This document shows positions 1 to 10,234 of a DNA stretch of 64,000 bases, one piece after another. The first letter of the stretch is position 1; the number at the start of each line of letters is the position of its first letter. Origin of the DNA: Bacillus solitudinis. GTDB lineage: Bacteria; Bacillota; Bacilli; Bacillales; Bacillaceae_D. The notes below the pieces were generated by a model. The model did no database searches. It was not told where the DNA came from and saw nothing but the letters and a program-made list of their open reading frames with translations. Position numbers and translations under genes: made by a program. The stretch is taken from contig NZ_KZ454943.1 of assembly GCF_002797395.1 (NCBI RefSeq), positions 2,548,211 to 2,612,210 on the forward strand, read 5' to 3'.

Positions 1-284
1 TCCTGACTTCAACTCACTTTCTACCAATCTATGTACATTATCACGTATCACTCTTTACTTGTTTGAAAAATGCTTTCATAATGGGCTTAGTGAATGTTCA
101 TATTTCAATAGCGATTGTTATTAGTCAATCGGCTTTTTACTACTTAATGTTTACTTACCCAGCAGGGGCATTATTTTTCTTAGGAAGTGTACTATCGATT
201 ATTCAAATGTGGTTGGCTTTTCGTTCTTTTAATAGGATTGAAAAAAAATCTGCAACTCTTAGTACTAATAAAATATTGATATAG
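1..284 (+). CDS. C-terminal part of YesL/DUF624-like membrane protein (5' end outside window)
   Basis: The frame is open from the first base of the window to a TAA at 282-284, so this is the end of a longer gene. The visible ~93 residues contain a Tyr-rich segment followed by two hydrophobic stretches (roughly window positions 80-145 and 150-225) and a charged, Ser/Thr-rich cytoplasmic tail. The pattern resembles the C-terminus of the YesL (DUF624) family, whose genes usually sit beside sugar or oligosaccharide utilisation genes. That fits the arabinofuranosidase starting 51 bp downstream, with which it is probably co-transcribed. A TTG at 63 could be taken for a start but has no convincing ribosome site and lies inside the reading frame. 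The family call rests on a short fragment. Confidence 0.6.
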   Translation, partial: LTSTHFLPIYVHYHVSLFTCLKNAFIMGLVNVHISIAIVISQSAFYYLMFTYPAGALFFLGSVLSIIQMWLAFRSFNRIEKKSATLSTNKILI

Positions 285-332
285 GAAAATCCAAAGATCT
301 TCGTGTTCGTACACGTATAGAAAGGAAGATAA

Positions 333-1838
<1,506 letters not shown>

Positions 1839-1873
1839 AACCCCGGTTTCAAAAATATGATTAAAATTAACTT

Positions 1874-1922
1874 AGAAGAGAGTATCTTAAAAGGTGAAGA
1901 ACCTTTAGAGATACTCTCTTCT
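1874..1922 (+). terminator. long inverted repeat after abfA
   Basis: A perfect 14-bp stem (1874-1887 with 1909-1922) has an inner AAAGGT/ACCTTT extension. T-rich DNA follows about 13 bp later rather than immediately, so termination may be imperfect. Confidence 0.7.
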
Positions 1923-1996
1923 GCGTAGTGGTACTTTTTCTTTCATGAAACCTCGGGAGAATACATAACCTTTTAATAAGGATAGGAGGGATATGA

Positions 1997-3187
1997 GTGG
2001 AGGTTTCCGTCAGGCAGGGTGATAGTTTATGGTATTATAGTCAACTGTTTCAAATACCCTTTCGTTTAGTATTAGATTCAAATCTAGCTTTAAATCCGAA
2101 CCAACTAGCAATTGGTACACGTGTACAAATTCCTGGATATGTTCTAACTACTTATTTAATAACTTCAGGAGAAACATTATGGGGTATTTCAACAAAACTG
2201 GGTGTCCCCCTTGACCAAATAGTATTAACTAATCAGCAAATTCAACCACAGTTTCTACAAATTGGTCAACGAATCGTGATACCACAAAGGATAATGACTA
2301 GCTTTATTGGTGGTCAGATTATTTATGATTCGTCTAGACTTACTCGTGACTTACAGCAGCTCGCAGAAGCCTATCCATTCATTCGGCGGGAAATAATTGG
2401 GTACAGTGTTATGGGGAAACCAATTGAAGAGATCCGAATTGGATATGGAACGAAAAGAATTCATTTCAATGGTTCCATTCATGCGAATGAATGGATAACG
2501 ACGCCAATTCTCATGGAGTTTGTGAATGACTACGTAAGATCAATTACGAATCGGACGGCTATTAGAGGTCTAGAGTTGAATCGCTTCTATCAAGAGGTTC
2601 AACTTTCTGTTGTTCCAATGATTAACCCTGATGGGGTTGATGTGGTCATCAATGGTGCACCTTCCGTGGAGCCGTATCGTCGTGATGTTTTAGCAATCAA
2701 CCAAGGTAGGGAAGACTTTTCTGGATGGAAAGCAAATATTCGTGGTGTGGACTTGAATAACCAATTTCCAGCAAGGTGGGAAGAGGAAGCCCTAAGAAAA
2801 CCAAGTAGGCCAGCACCTCGTGATTTTCCTGGTTATGAACCTTTATCGGAGCCAGAATCGATTGCAATAGCGGAACTTACGAGAAGACGGGATTTCCAAC
2901 GAGCTTTAGCCTTCCACACCCAAGGAAAAGTAATTTATTGGGGGTTTGATGGATTAGAGCCGCCAGAAGCCGAAGAAATCGTAAACGAGTTTAGTCGTGT
3001 AAGTAATTATTTGCCTATCCAATATGTTGACAGTTACGCAGGGTATAAGGATTGGTTTATTCAAGAGTGGAGACGCCCGGCATACACTGTTGAATTAGGT
3101 CGAGGAGTTAATCCATTACCACTCTCTCAGTATCAAGAAATATATCAGGAAGCATTAGGAATCATGTTAGCTGGAATTTATATGTAA
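1997..3187 (+). CDS. LysM-M14 zinc carboxypeptidase (gamma-D-glutamyl-L-diamino acid endopeptidase I type)
   Basis: Predicted peptidoglycan peptidase cleaving gamma-D-Glu-meso-diaminopimelate bonds. Two LysM peptidoglycan-binding modules lie at about residues 2-47 and 52-97. An M14 metallopeptidase domain follows, with zinc ligands H162 and E165 in the HANE motif and H307 in AFHTQG, and catalytic E366 in TVELGRG. No signal peptide is visible; known LysM-M14 enzymes of this architecture (ENP1 of Lysinibacillus, YqgT of Bacillus) are associated with sporulation and muropeptide recycling. The GTG start at 1997 is preceded by a perfect AGGAGGG at 1984-1990; the ATG at 1993 is out of frame. The gene appears monocistronic, with hairpins on both sides. 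Confidence 0.85.
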   Translation: MEVSVRQGDSLWYYSQLFQIPFRLVLDSNLALNPNQLAIGTRVQIPGYVLTTYLITSGETLWGISTKLGVPLDQIVLTNQQIQPQFLQIGQRIVIPQRIMTSFIGGQIIYDSSRLTRDLQQLAEAYPFIRREIIGYSVMGKPIEEIRIGYGTKRIHFNGSIHANEWITTPILMEFVNDYVRSITNRTAIRGLELNRFYQEVQLSVVPMINPDGVDVVINGAPSVEPYRRDVLAINQGREDFSGWKANIRGVDLNNQFPARWEEEALRKPSRPAPRDFPGYEPLSEPESIAIAELTRRRDFQRALAFHTQGKVIYWGFDGLEPPEAEEIVNEFSRVSNYLPIQYVDSYAGYKDWFIQEWRRPAYTVELGRGVNPLPLSQYQEIYQEALGIMLAGIYM

Positions 3188-3192
3188 ATGTG

Positions 3193-3228
3193 ACCATGGT
3201 AGGTTCATCCTATCATGGTTATTTTGTT
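3193..3228 (+). terminator. intrinsic terminator after the LysM-M14 peptidase gene
   Basis: An 11-bp stem with one G-U pair (3193-3203 with 3209-3219) is followed by TATTTTGTT. Confidence 0.7.
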
Positions 3229-3343
3229 AAAAGAGGAGAACCTTGCAATTTAAACTGTAATAACTAGAGGTAAAGTGTAAAATGATTTATGATAAAGTAA
3301 AAAGGCGATAGACGGGTAATTGGATGTACAAATGGAGGATTAT

Positions 3344-5071
3344 ATGAAAAAAGTTATTTCTTTTCTAAAGCCATATCGATTCTTAATATGGGTTGCATTA
3401 ATTCTAATGTTTTTGGAGCTAGTTGTTGAGTTAATTCAGCCTTTGTTATTGGCAAAAATTATAGACGATGGGATTCTTGCACGTGATTTAAATGTGGTCA
3501 TAAAATGGGGACTATTAATGTTAGGTCTTTCATTTATTGCTTTTATTTCTGGAATTATTAATTCTTTTTATGCAGCAGACGTTAGTCAAAGTACTGGTTA
3601 TGATATTCGAAGTTCATTATATAAGAAAATACAAACCTTTTCCTTTTCAAGTTTGGAGCGTTTTGCGACCTCATCATTGATTACCAGAATGACAAATGAT
3701 GTCACACAAATTCAAAACACGATATTTATGGGACTTCGAATTATGCTTCGTGCACCTCTTGTTGTACTAGGAGGGACAGGAATGATTCTTACCGTCAATC
3801 TAAAAATCGGAGTGATTTTCTTATTAACAATTCCTTTTATTATGGTATTGCTCATTTGGGTAGTGAAAAAGGGAAGAGGCTTTTTTTCACAAGTTCAAGA
3901 AAAATTGGATGGAGTTAACCATATTCTCCGAGAAAATCTAATTGGTATTAGGTTAATAAAGGCGTTTGTTAGAAGAAAGCATGAAGGTGAACGCTTTTCT
4001 TTACGAAATAAAGAATTAATGGAACGAACGGTAACTGCTTTAAGGTTAATGGAAATCGCTATGCCCCTTCTTCTTTTATTGATGAATGTCGCTATTATTG
4101 CCGTGTTATGGTTTGGAAATATAAGTATTCAAACAGGTGGTGTACAGGTTGGTGAAGTAGTCGCCATTGTCAATTATGCAACAAGAATTACGGCTGCTTT
4201 CACTATATTTTCAATGATTATTGTTGTCTTTTCACGGGCAAGAGCATCAGCCGAAAGAATTAGCGAGGTGCTAGAAATGGAGGATCCTATCATATTTAAA
4301 GAGCCCTTAGTTAGGCGAACGTTGAAAAGTGGAAAGATTGAATTCAGGAATGTGTCGTTTCGCTACGCAAATAGTGAGGAGTCTGTCCTAGAAAATATAT
4401 CTTTTAAGGTGGAATCAGGTCAAACGGTCGCCATTCTTGGTGCCACAGGATCGGGAAAGTCTTCGTTATTTCAGTTAATACCAAGGTTATATGATGTAGA
4501 ACAGGGAGAAATATTAATTGATGATCAGCCTATAAATGAAATAGAAGAGAGTGAACTGCGACCTCATATTGGTTACGTCCCACAAGAAGCTCTCCTTTTT
4601 TCAGGTACAATAAAGGAAAACATTGCATGGGGAAAGGATAATTCTAGTACTGAAGAAATTATTAATGCTGTAAAGGATGCCCAAATATATGAAACGATTT
4701 CTAGCTTACCTAACGCCTTTGATACGAAGATTGGTCAAAAAGGTATTAATTTATCGGGAGGTCAAAAACAGCGGCTTTCGATTGCGAGGGCATTAATCCG
4801 TAAACCTATGATCCTACTGCTTGATGACAGTACTAGTGCATTAGATGTGAAAACAGAAGCTAGATTTATAGATGCCTTGAGTGATTATTCCTGTACGATG
4901 TTAATTATTACACAAAAGCTTTCAACAGCTACAAAGGCAGACTATATTTTGTTGTTAGATGAAGGAAAATTAATTGCTAGTGGAGAACATCAATTGCTAC
5001 TCAATGAATCATCCTTATACCGCAAATTGTATTACTCTCAATTTAGGGAGGAGGTTAAACCTCATGCTTGA
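3344..5071 (+). CDS. yheI: heterodimeric ABC exporter subunit, YheI/BmrC-like (degenerate ATPase site)
   Basis: ABC exporter half-transporter of 575 residues: six membrane helices (about residues 10-300), then a nucleotide-binding domain. Walker A is GATGSGKS at 366-373, the signature is LSGGQ at 470-474, and Walker B ends in LLLDD. The residue at the catalytic Glu position is D495. That substitution is typical of the non-hydrolytic site of heterodimeric exporters such as BmrC/BmrD. The partner follows with an 8-bp overlap. I chose the ATG at 3344 because GGAGG lies 5 bp upstream at 3334-3338; an upstream TTG at 3320 lacks a ribosome site. Likely role: multidrug or lipid-like substrate export. 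No BmrB-type leader peptide was recognised upstream. Confidence 0.85.
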   Translation: MKKVISFLKPYRFLIWVALILMFLELVVELIQPLLLAKIIDDGILARDLNVVIKWGLLMLGLSFIAFISGIINSFYAADVSQSTGYDIRSSLYKKIQTFSFSSLERFATSSLITRMTNDVTQIQNTIFMGLRIMLRAPLVVLGGTGMILTVNLKIGVIFLLTIPFIMVLLIWVVKKGRGFFSQVQEKLDGVNHILRENLIGIRLIKAFVRRKHEGERFSLRNKELMERTVTALRLMEIAMPLLLLLMNVAIIAVLWFGNISIQTGGVQVGEVVAIVNYATRITAAFTIFSMIIVVFSRARASAERISEVLEMEDPIIFKEPLVRRTLKSGKIEFRNVSFRYANSEESVLENISFKVESGQTVAILGATGSGKSSLFQLIPRLYDVEQGEILIDDQPINEIEESELRPHIGYVPQEALLFSGTIKENIAWGKDNSSTEEIINAVKDAQIYETISSLPNAFDTKIGQKGINLSGGQKQRLSIARALIRKPMILLLDDSTSALDVKTEARFIDALSDYSCTMLIITQKLSTATKADYILLLDEGKLIASGEHQLLLNESSLYRKLYYSQFREEVKPHA

Positions 5072-6872
5072 GGAACTTTTGAGACCATTCCGTTATGCGC
5101 GTATACCGCTGCCAAAAAAGACAAGCTTTAAGAAACATGGAGAAAATAGACAAAGGGCAAAGGATTGGCTAGGTACATTGAAGCGAGTTTGGACCTATTT
5201 GGCTGTTTATAAAAAGCCACTGTTCTTTGTATTGTTTATGGTAATTGCCAGCTCGTTTTTAGGATTATTAGGTCCATTTTTAATAGGAATGGCCATAGAT
5301 GATTTTCTAGTTGAGAGACAAGTAAATGGTTTAATAGAAGTATTAGTAGGATTATTAATAATCTATATTTTATACTCGGCATCATTGTGGTTACAAAATG
5401 TGACGATGATAAAAATTGCTCAGAAAACGGTGTACACGATCCGAACAAAATTATTTAAGCACTTGCACAAGCTGCCTATTCCATTTTTTGATAAAAGGCA
5501 ACATGGAGAGCTAATGAGTCGCGTAACAAATGACATTGAAAATATAAGTGCAACTCTAAATTCATCAGTCATTCAAATCTTATCAAGTGTACTCACTTTT
5601 ATTGGAATATTAGCCGTTATGCTTTGGCTAAGTCCGCTGTTGACTTTACTTACGTTAATCACTGTTCCACTTATGGTACTTGGCATGAAGTGGATTACGA
5701 GAAGAACGGAAGTCTTTTTTAAGGAACAACAAAAGCAGGTCGGTGACGTCAATGGTTTTATTGAAGAAACAATTTCTGGACAAAGAATCGTCAAAACCTT
5801 TTCGCGAGAGCAACACGTAATTGATGAATTTCTAATTAAAAATGGACGTCTAAGGAGAGCTAGTTTTTGGGCGCAAACTTATTCAGGCTTTATACCGAAA
5901 TTAATGAATGTTTTAAATAACCTTAGTTTTACGATAATTGCCGCAATTGGTGGCCTAATGGCGTTTAATGAAATGATTTCTATAGGGGTTATTGTTATAT
6001 TCGCGGAGTATTCTCGTCAATTCACAAGGCCTTTAAATGATTTGGCTAATCAATTTAATACGCTTTTATCAGCAGTAGCAGGGGCAGAACGAGTCTTCGA
6101 TATATTAGATGAACCTATTGAAAATGACAAGAAACAAGCGAGGGCTCTCTCTTCGATAAAAGGTAATGTGAGGTTCGACCATGTATCGTTCTCCTATGGA
6201 GAGGAGCAAATACTAAGGGATTTGAGTTTTGATGTATCCGCAGGTGAGACAATAGCGCTTGTTGGTCCAACTGGTGCAGGAAAGACAACGGTTATTAATC
6301 TTCTATCACGATTTTATGAAATTGATGAAGGACAAATTCTCATTGACGAATATGATATGAAAACATTAAAACGTGAAAACCTTCGTCAGCATATGGCCTT
6401 TGTTCTTCAGGATTCTTTTTTATTTGAGGGAACTGTCCGTGAAAATATTCGTTACGGAAGACTTAACGCTACAGACGAAGAAGTCGAAGAGGCGGCAAAG
6501 TTTGCTAATGCTCACTCTTTTGTTAGTAAGCTTTCAAAAGGCTATGATACATTATTACTTCAAGATGGCAGTGGAATAAGCCAAGGCCAAAAACAGCTTC
6601 TTACAATTGCGAGAGCATTACTTGCTAATCCTGCTATTTTAGTATTAGATGAGGCGACAAGTAGTGTAGATACAGTAACAGAGATTAAGATTCAAGAAGC
6701 ACTGCTACGCTTAATGAAAGGAAGAACAAGCTTTGTCATTGCTCATCGATTAAATACAATTCGACAGGCAGACCAAATCTTTGTATTAGTAGGCGGAAAG
6801 TTAATTGAAAGGGGTACTCATCACGAACTATTGGACTGTAAAGGGTACTATTACGAGATGCAAACGAACTAA
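5064..6872 (+). CDS. yheH: heterodimeric ABC exporter subunit, YheH/BmrD-like
   Basis: Second half of the heterodimeric exporter, 602 residues. A hydrophilic N-terminal extension of about 45 residues precedes six membrane helices and an ATPase domain. Walker A is GPTGAGKT at 401-408, and Walker B carries a normal catalytic Glu, E530 in VLDEATSS. The signature is non-canonical, ISQGQ at 505-509 instead of LSGGQ. Together with D495 in the partner this gives one degenerate and one competent composite ATP site, the expected arrangement for BmrC/BmrD or TM287/288. The start at 5064 (ATGCTTGA overlap with the upstream stop) has GGGAGGAGG at 5046-5054. Earlier in-frame ATG codons lie inside yheI and are less likely. 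Confidence 0.85.
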   Translation: MLEELLRPFRYARIPLPKKTSFKKHGENRQRAKDWLGTLKRVWTYLAVYKKPLFFVLFMVIASSFLGLLGPFLIGMAIDDFLVERQVNGLIEVLVGLLIIYILYSASLWLQNVTMIKIAQKTVYTIRTKLFKHLHKLPIPFFDKRQHGELMSRVTNDIENISATLNSSVIQILSSVLTFIGILAVMLWLSPLLTLLTLITVPLMVLGMKWITRRTEVFFKEQQKQVGDVNGFIEETISGQRIVKTFSREQHVIDEFLIKNGRLRRASFWAQTYSGFIPKLMNVLNNLSFTIIAAIGGLMAFNEMISIGVIVIFAEYSRQFTRPLNDLANQFNTLLSAVAGAERVFDILDEPIENDKKQARALSSIKGNVRFDHVSFSYGEEQILRDLSFDVSAGETIALVGPTGAGKTTVINLLSRFYEIDEGQILIDEYDMKTLKRENLRQHMAFVLQDSFLFEGTVRENIRYGRLNATDEEVEEAAKFANAHSFVSKLSKGYDTLLLQDGSGISQGQKQLLTIARALLANPAILVLDEATSSVDTVTEIKIQEALLRLMKGRTSFVIAHRLNTIRQADQIFVLVGGKLIERGTHHELLDCKGYYYEMQTN

Positions 6873-6946
6873 ATGTAAAACAAAGAAGGGCTTTTAAAAA
6901 CTATGTCGAATGGATATAATATCAATTTTTTTAGGAGAAAAGCTTT

Positions 6947-8212
6947 ATGGAAAAGCTAGACCTTATGGATGAGACATTCCTTTTAAATATATTAATTGTA
7001 TTGGCTCCAGTACTAATTTATAGTCTGTTATTTGACGGGAAGTCGATAATTATAAGAACCTTCTTAAATGGAGGAGCTGCACTTCTTTGTATGTTTTACT
7101 CGTTTCCTATATTTGGTTTGTATTTTGACTTACGTTATATTCCGTTATACTTAGCTTTCCTTTATGGAAACGCTCGTTCAGGCTGGATGGTATTCATAGT
7201 AATAATTATTGCCCGAACGTATCTAAATGGAGATATGCTTTTAATTGGTTACCTAACTGCAGTCATTTCGGCGCTTATTCCATTTCTTATCATGAAAAGG
7301 TTTGCCATGATAGCGGATAAATGGAAAAGAGTGCGATTTGCTACGGGTATAGCCGTTTCGGCTGGTATTGGTCAAATAGGAATTATTTTGGGCATTCTAG
7401 ACGTAAAGGGGAAAATAACCCTGGGAGAAGGAATCATTCCAGTAATGACTTATCAATTTTCTCTCATAATAGCCATGGTATTTGCTATTTTACTTCATGA
7501 GACAATTTTGGAAAGAAAGCGCTATCGGCAAGAGATGATACAAGTGGCGAAACTTCAAACGGTAAGTCAATTAGCCGCTTCAATTGCTCATGAGGTGAGA
7601 AATCCACTTACTGTCGTCAAAGGTTTTTTGCAATTAATGCAAAAGGAGAAAAATAACCAAGAAAAAGAAAGCATGTATCAATACTTGTCACTTGTGTTAA
7701 CTGAATTAAATCGTGCAGAATCAATTATTTCTGATTATTTGAATTTCTCTAAGCCTCAGTTGAAAAAGCTTGAAAAGGTAAATTTAAAACACTGTATGGA
7801 GGACACGATTGTTTTATTAACACCACTAGCTCTTAAAGAAGGTGTACAATTATCAGGGCATTTAAAATTTCCAATGCTACAAATCGAAACAGATCCTTAT
7901 CAGTTTCAACAAGCTATAATAAATTTTGTGAAAAATGCAATTGAAGCTACACCTCCAGGAGGGAATGTAACCGTTTGGATAGAACGGGAAGAATATAAAG
8001 TTGATATCATTATTTCAGATGACGGCCAAGGAATGACCAAGGAACAGTTAGCAAGGGTAGGGAATTTGTTTTATACCACGAAAGAGAAAGGAACGGGAAT
8101 TGGTACAATGGTTTCGATTGGGATTATTGAAGCGATAAATGGAAAAGTATCCTATGCAAGTGTAGTAGGAGAAGGAACTTGTGTCCGTATTACACTACCG
8201 ATATTGTTATGA
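6947..8212 (+). CDS. membrane sensor histidine kinase, KinB-like
   Basis: The 421-residue kinase has about six N-terminal membrane helices (residues 10-185) resembling the 5TM-5TMR_LYT sensor type. A HisKA dimerisation domain follows with phospho-acceptor H215 in IAHEVRNPLT. The HATPase_c domain has an N box (NFVKNAIEA), a G1 box (DDGQGM), an F box (LFYTTKEKGTGIG) and a degenerate G2 region. Size and topology resemble Bacillus KinB, a sporulation phosphorelay kinase feeding Spo0F. No response regulator is adjacent, which suits an orphan phosphorelay kinase. AGGAG lies at 6933-6937 before the ATG. The stop overlaps the next start as ATGA, so rluF is probably translated in coupling with it. KinB function is inferred from topology. 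Confidence 0.75.
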   Translation: MEKLDLMDETFLLNILIVLAPVLIYSLLFDGKSIIIRTFLNGGAALLCMFYSFPIFGLYFDLRYIPLYLAFLYGNARSGWMVFIVIIIARTYLNGDMLLIGYLTAVISALIPFLIMKRFAMIADKWKRVRFATGIAVSAGIGQIGIILGILDVKGKITLGEGIIPVMTYQFSLIIAMVFAILLHETILERKRYRQEMIQVAKLQTVSQLAASIAHEVRNPLTVVKGFLQLMQKEKNNQEKESMYQYLSLVLTELNRAESIISDYLNFSKPQLKKLEKVNLKHCMEDTIVLLTPLALKEGVQLSGHLKFPMLQIETDPYQFQQAIINFVKNAIEATPPGGNVTVWIEREEYKVDIIISDDGQGMTKEQLARVGNLFYTTKEKGTGIGTMVSIGIIEAINGKVSYASVVGEGTCVRITLPILL

Positions 8213-8913
8213 GTCGAATTCAAAAATATATTAGTGAGTATGGTTGTTTACCAAGAAGAGAAATTGAACGTATGATTGGATCAGGTCGAATTACGATTAA
8301 TGGAATCATAGCGGAACGAAATAGTGTCGTTTTAGATGGGGATATTGTTCTCATTGATGGTCAGGCATTAAAACGTAAAAAAAGAGATATTTATCTTTTG
8401 CTTAACAAACCTGTGGGTATAACGTGTACAGCTCAACCACTGATAAAAGACAATATTATTACATTTTTAGACTATCCTGAACGTGTCTTCCCTGTTGGTA
8501 GGCTTGATAAGCAATCCGAGGGCTTAATTATCATGACAAATGATGGTTCAATTGTTAATGAGATGATGCGGGAAGGCAATCATGAGAAAGAGTATATTGT
8601 CACAGTTGACCGTGTGTATACTGATCAATTTATTGAAGGAATGGCAAATGGTGTACCAATCTTAAATCAGGTAACAAAAAGGTGCTCGATTGAAAGAATC
8701 GATGAGTATCGTTTTCGCATTGTTCTAACACAAGGTTTAAACAGACAAATTCGACGAATGGCAAAATACTTTGGATATAATGTGATCCAGCTTAAGCGCG
8801 TTAGAATTATGAATTTGACCCTTAAGGGGATTTCCGTAGGTGACTGGAGGGTGATGACTGCTGAGGAGTTGAAAAAATTGAAACAGCTACTTAAAAACGA
8901 AGAATTGGATTGA
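8209..8913 (+). CDS. rluF: rRNA pseudouridine synthase, RluF type
   Basis: Predicted enzyme that isomerises uridine to pseudouridine in 23S rRNA. An N-terminal S4 RNA-binding domain (about residues 2-50) precedes the RsuA/RluB/RluF catalytic fold. The catalytic Asp is D100 in the GRLDKQSEG motif. The C-terminal LTQGLNRQIRRM and RIMN motifs are characteristic of RluF rather than RsuA. The 234-residue length is normal. The start at 8209 overlaps the kinase stop (ATGA), implying translational coupling; the frame extends further upstream but only inside the kinase gene. The last codons form the 5' arm of the terminator. Confidence 0.8.
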   Translation: MSRIQKYISEYGCLPRREIERMIGSGRITINGIIAERNSVVLDGDIVLIDGQALKRKKRDIYLLLNKPVGITCTAQPLIKDNIITFLDYPERVFPVGRLDKQSEGLIIMTNDGSIVNEMMREGNHEKEYIVTVDRVYTDQFIEGMANGVPILNQVTKRCSIERIDEYRFRIVLTQGLNRQIRRMAKYFGYNVIQLKRVRIMNLTLKGISVGDWRVMTAEELKKLKQLLKNEELD

Positions 8914-8937
8914 TAATCCGATTCTTCGTTTTTTTTA
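8894..8937. terminator. bidirectional intrinsic terminator between rluF and the EamA gene
   Basis: A GAAGAATTGGATT stem overlaps the rluF stop codon. It is followed by eight T on the plus strand and by TTTTTAA on the minus strand, so it can serve both convergent genes. Confidence 0.85.
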
Positions 8938-8987
8938 GAAGACTATTGATTTTTAGATTTTAGCGTCTAAATTCAACGTACTGCCAA

Positions 8988-9881
8988 CTAAGACAAGGAT
9001 GCGTGGGGCTGTTGCTTTACTTGTCGTTTATTTCCGATAATAATACCAACTAATATGACGATGACTCCAAACCACTGTAGTGGAGCAATATATTCAGCAA
9101 GAATGACTGCTGACATGATAATTGCTACCGGAAGCTCTGAGGAAGATAAAATCGTTCCAAGTCCAGATCCAACTCTAGGCATCCCAATAGAAAAGAGAAA
9201 TGGGGGAAGTGTAACACCAAATAACCCTAAAAATATTCCGAATGGAGCGACACCAACTAAGGTATCCACGTCAACCAGAAAGAAAGGAGGGAAAATAATG
9301 AAAACAATAAGTAAACCACCGACGGCTAACCATGAACTCTTTTGGATAGCCGGGACATGTTTTCCCACGGTACCACTTGTATAAATAAAAATAGAAAAAG
9401 ATAAGGCCGCCATGAGTCCCCAAATGGTTCCTATCCCCGAAAGAGATGAATTCGTTGTTTGGAACACACCAGCCGCAAAGATTGAACCTAAGATGAGGAT
9501 AAGAATTGATAATATTTTTGTGACGCTTGGTTTCTTACGGTCTATTATATATTCAAGTAATGAACCAAGCCAGACAAACTGAAAGAGAAATATAATTGCA
9601 AGAGATGCATCTAAAGTTTGTAAAGATTGATAATATAAAATACCTGTTAAACCCATTGGTATGCCACTTACAATTAGTTTAAAAATTTCTCGATAAGATA
9701 GATATTGTTTCTTTACAAAAGGAAGGACCACCCATAGTAGCAATGTTCCACATAGAAACTGACTACCTGAAACTACTGCGAGGGTGAACCCTTGCCCGTA
9801 AGCTAATTTAACAAAGGTTGAAAGAACCCCAAAACAACATCCTCCTAAAAAAACCAGGGCAGCATACATCCAATTTTTCAT
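8988..9881 (-). CDS. EamA/DMT family transporter
   Basis: The 297-residue protein is almost entirely hydrophobic, with about ten membrane helices in two repeats, the standard EamA (drug/metabolite transporter) layout. The substrate cannot be inferred; relatives move amino acids, metabolites or drugs. A GGAGGCAAT ribosome site precedes the ATG. The gene is preceded by an unusual 5' leader containing its own sigma-A promoter and an intrinsic terminator, which suggests regulation by transcription attenuation and so possible ligand control. It converges with rluF. Confidence 0.85.
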   Translation of the reverse strand: MKNWMYAALVFLGGCCFGVLSTFVKLAYGQGFTLAVVSGSQFLCGTLLLWVVLPFVKKQYLSYREIFKLIVSGIPMGLTGILYYQSLQTLDASLAIIFLFQFVWLGSLLEYIIDRKKPSVTKILSILILILGSIFAAGVFQTTNSSLSGIGTIWGLMAALSFSIFIYTSGTVGKHVPAIQKSSWLAVGGLLIVFIIFPPFFLVDVDTLVGVAPFGIFLGLFGVTLPPFLFSIGMPRVGSGLGTILSSSELPVAIIMSAVILAEYIAPLQWFGVIVILVGIIIGNKRQVKQQPHASLS

Positions 9882-9904
9882 ATCATTGCCTCCATTATAT
9901 ATAA

Positions 9905-10014
9905 AATAAAAAAAGCCACACAGTCTGCTATTAGCAGCTGTGTGGCGAAACTAGAGGAATTGCTCTCTAGGAAAGTCCACGACCTAAAAGGTTTTTGGTT
10001 GTTATGTAATTCCG
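9905..10014 (-). ncRNA. structured 5' leader RNA, possible riboswitch, class not recognised
   Basis: The predicted transcript of about 110 nt runs from the promoter to the leader terminator. It contains a second hairpin (CTAGAG arms at 9951-9956 and 9965-9970), a GGACTTTCC-like segment and the terminator hairpin. I could not match it to T-box, SAM, purine, lysine, FMN, TPP, cobalamin, guanidine, yybP-ykoY or preQ1 consensus elements. It may be a riboswitch, a protein-bound attenuator or a free small RNA. Confidence 0.5.
9906..9946 (-). terminator. leader terminator (attenuator) upstream of the EamA gene
   Basis: On the minus strand, a perfect 9-bp stem (9938-9946 with 9915-9923) has an upper CTGCT/AGCAG helix and is followed by a run of seven T. 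It lies between the promoter at 10021-10049 and the EamA start at 9881. Confidence 0.8.
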
Positions 10015-10020
10015 TTGTTG

Positions 10021-10049
10021 ATTTTAACGCGAAAAGTTAAGAGTGTCAA
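10021..10049 (-). promoter_or_regulatory. sigma-A promoter for the EamA leader
   Basis: On the minus strand, -35 TTGACA (10049-10044), a spacer of exactly 17 bp and -10 TAAAAT (10026-10021). Transcription would start near 10014. Confidence 0.8.
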
Positions 10050-10234
10050 GCCTTTCCCTTTTTGAACAGGCACTAAGAATGCACGCTCGGCCTATGGAAT
10101 CATTGCAAACTTTGTAAGTAATCTTTTGATTACGCTCTTTTTATATTAAATTAAGTAATTGAACTTTTGTTTTATGGGTATACATAGAAGAGGTACTAAT
10201 AATAAAACTGTAAACGGTAGAGAGGATGATAACA

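Noticed and set aside
9055-9384. 109-codon open frame on the plus strand inside the EamA gene
   Set aside because: Antisense shadow of a clear membrane transporter gene; no ribosome site and no sensible composition.
9905-10014. eamA leader as T-box, SAM, guanidine or yybP-ykoY riboswitch
   Set aside because: The conserved sequence blocks of these classes are absent.
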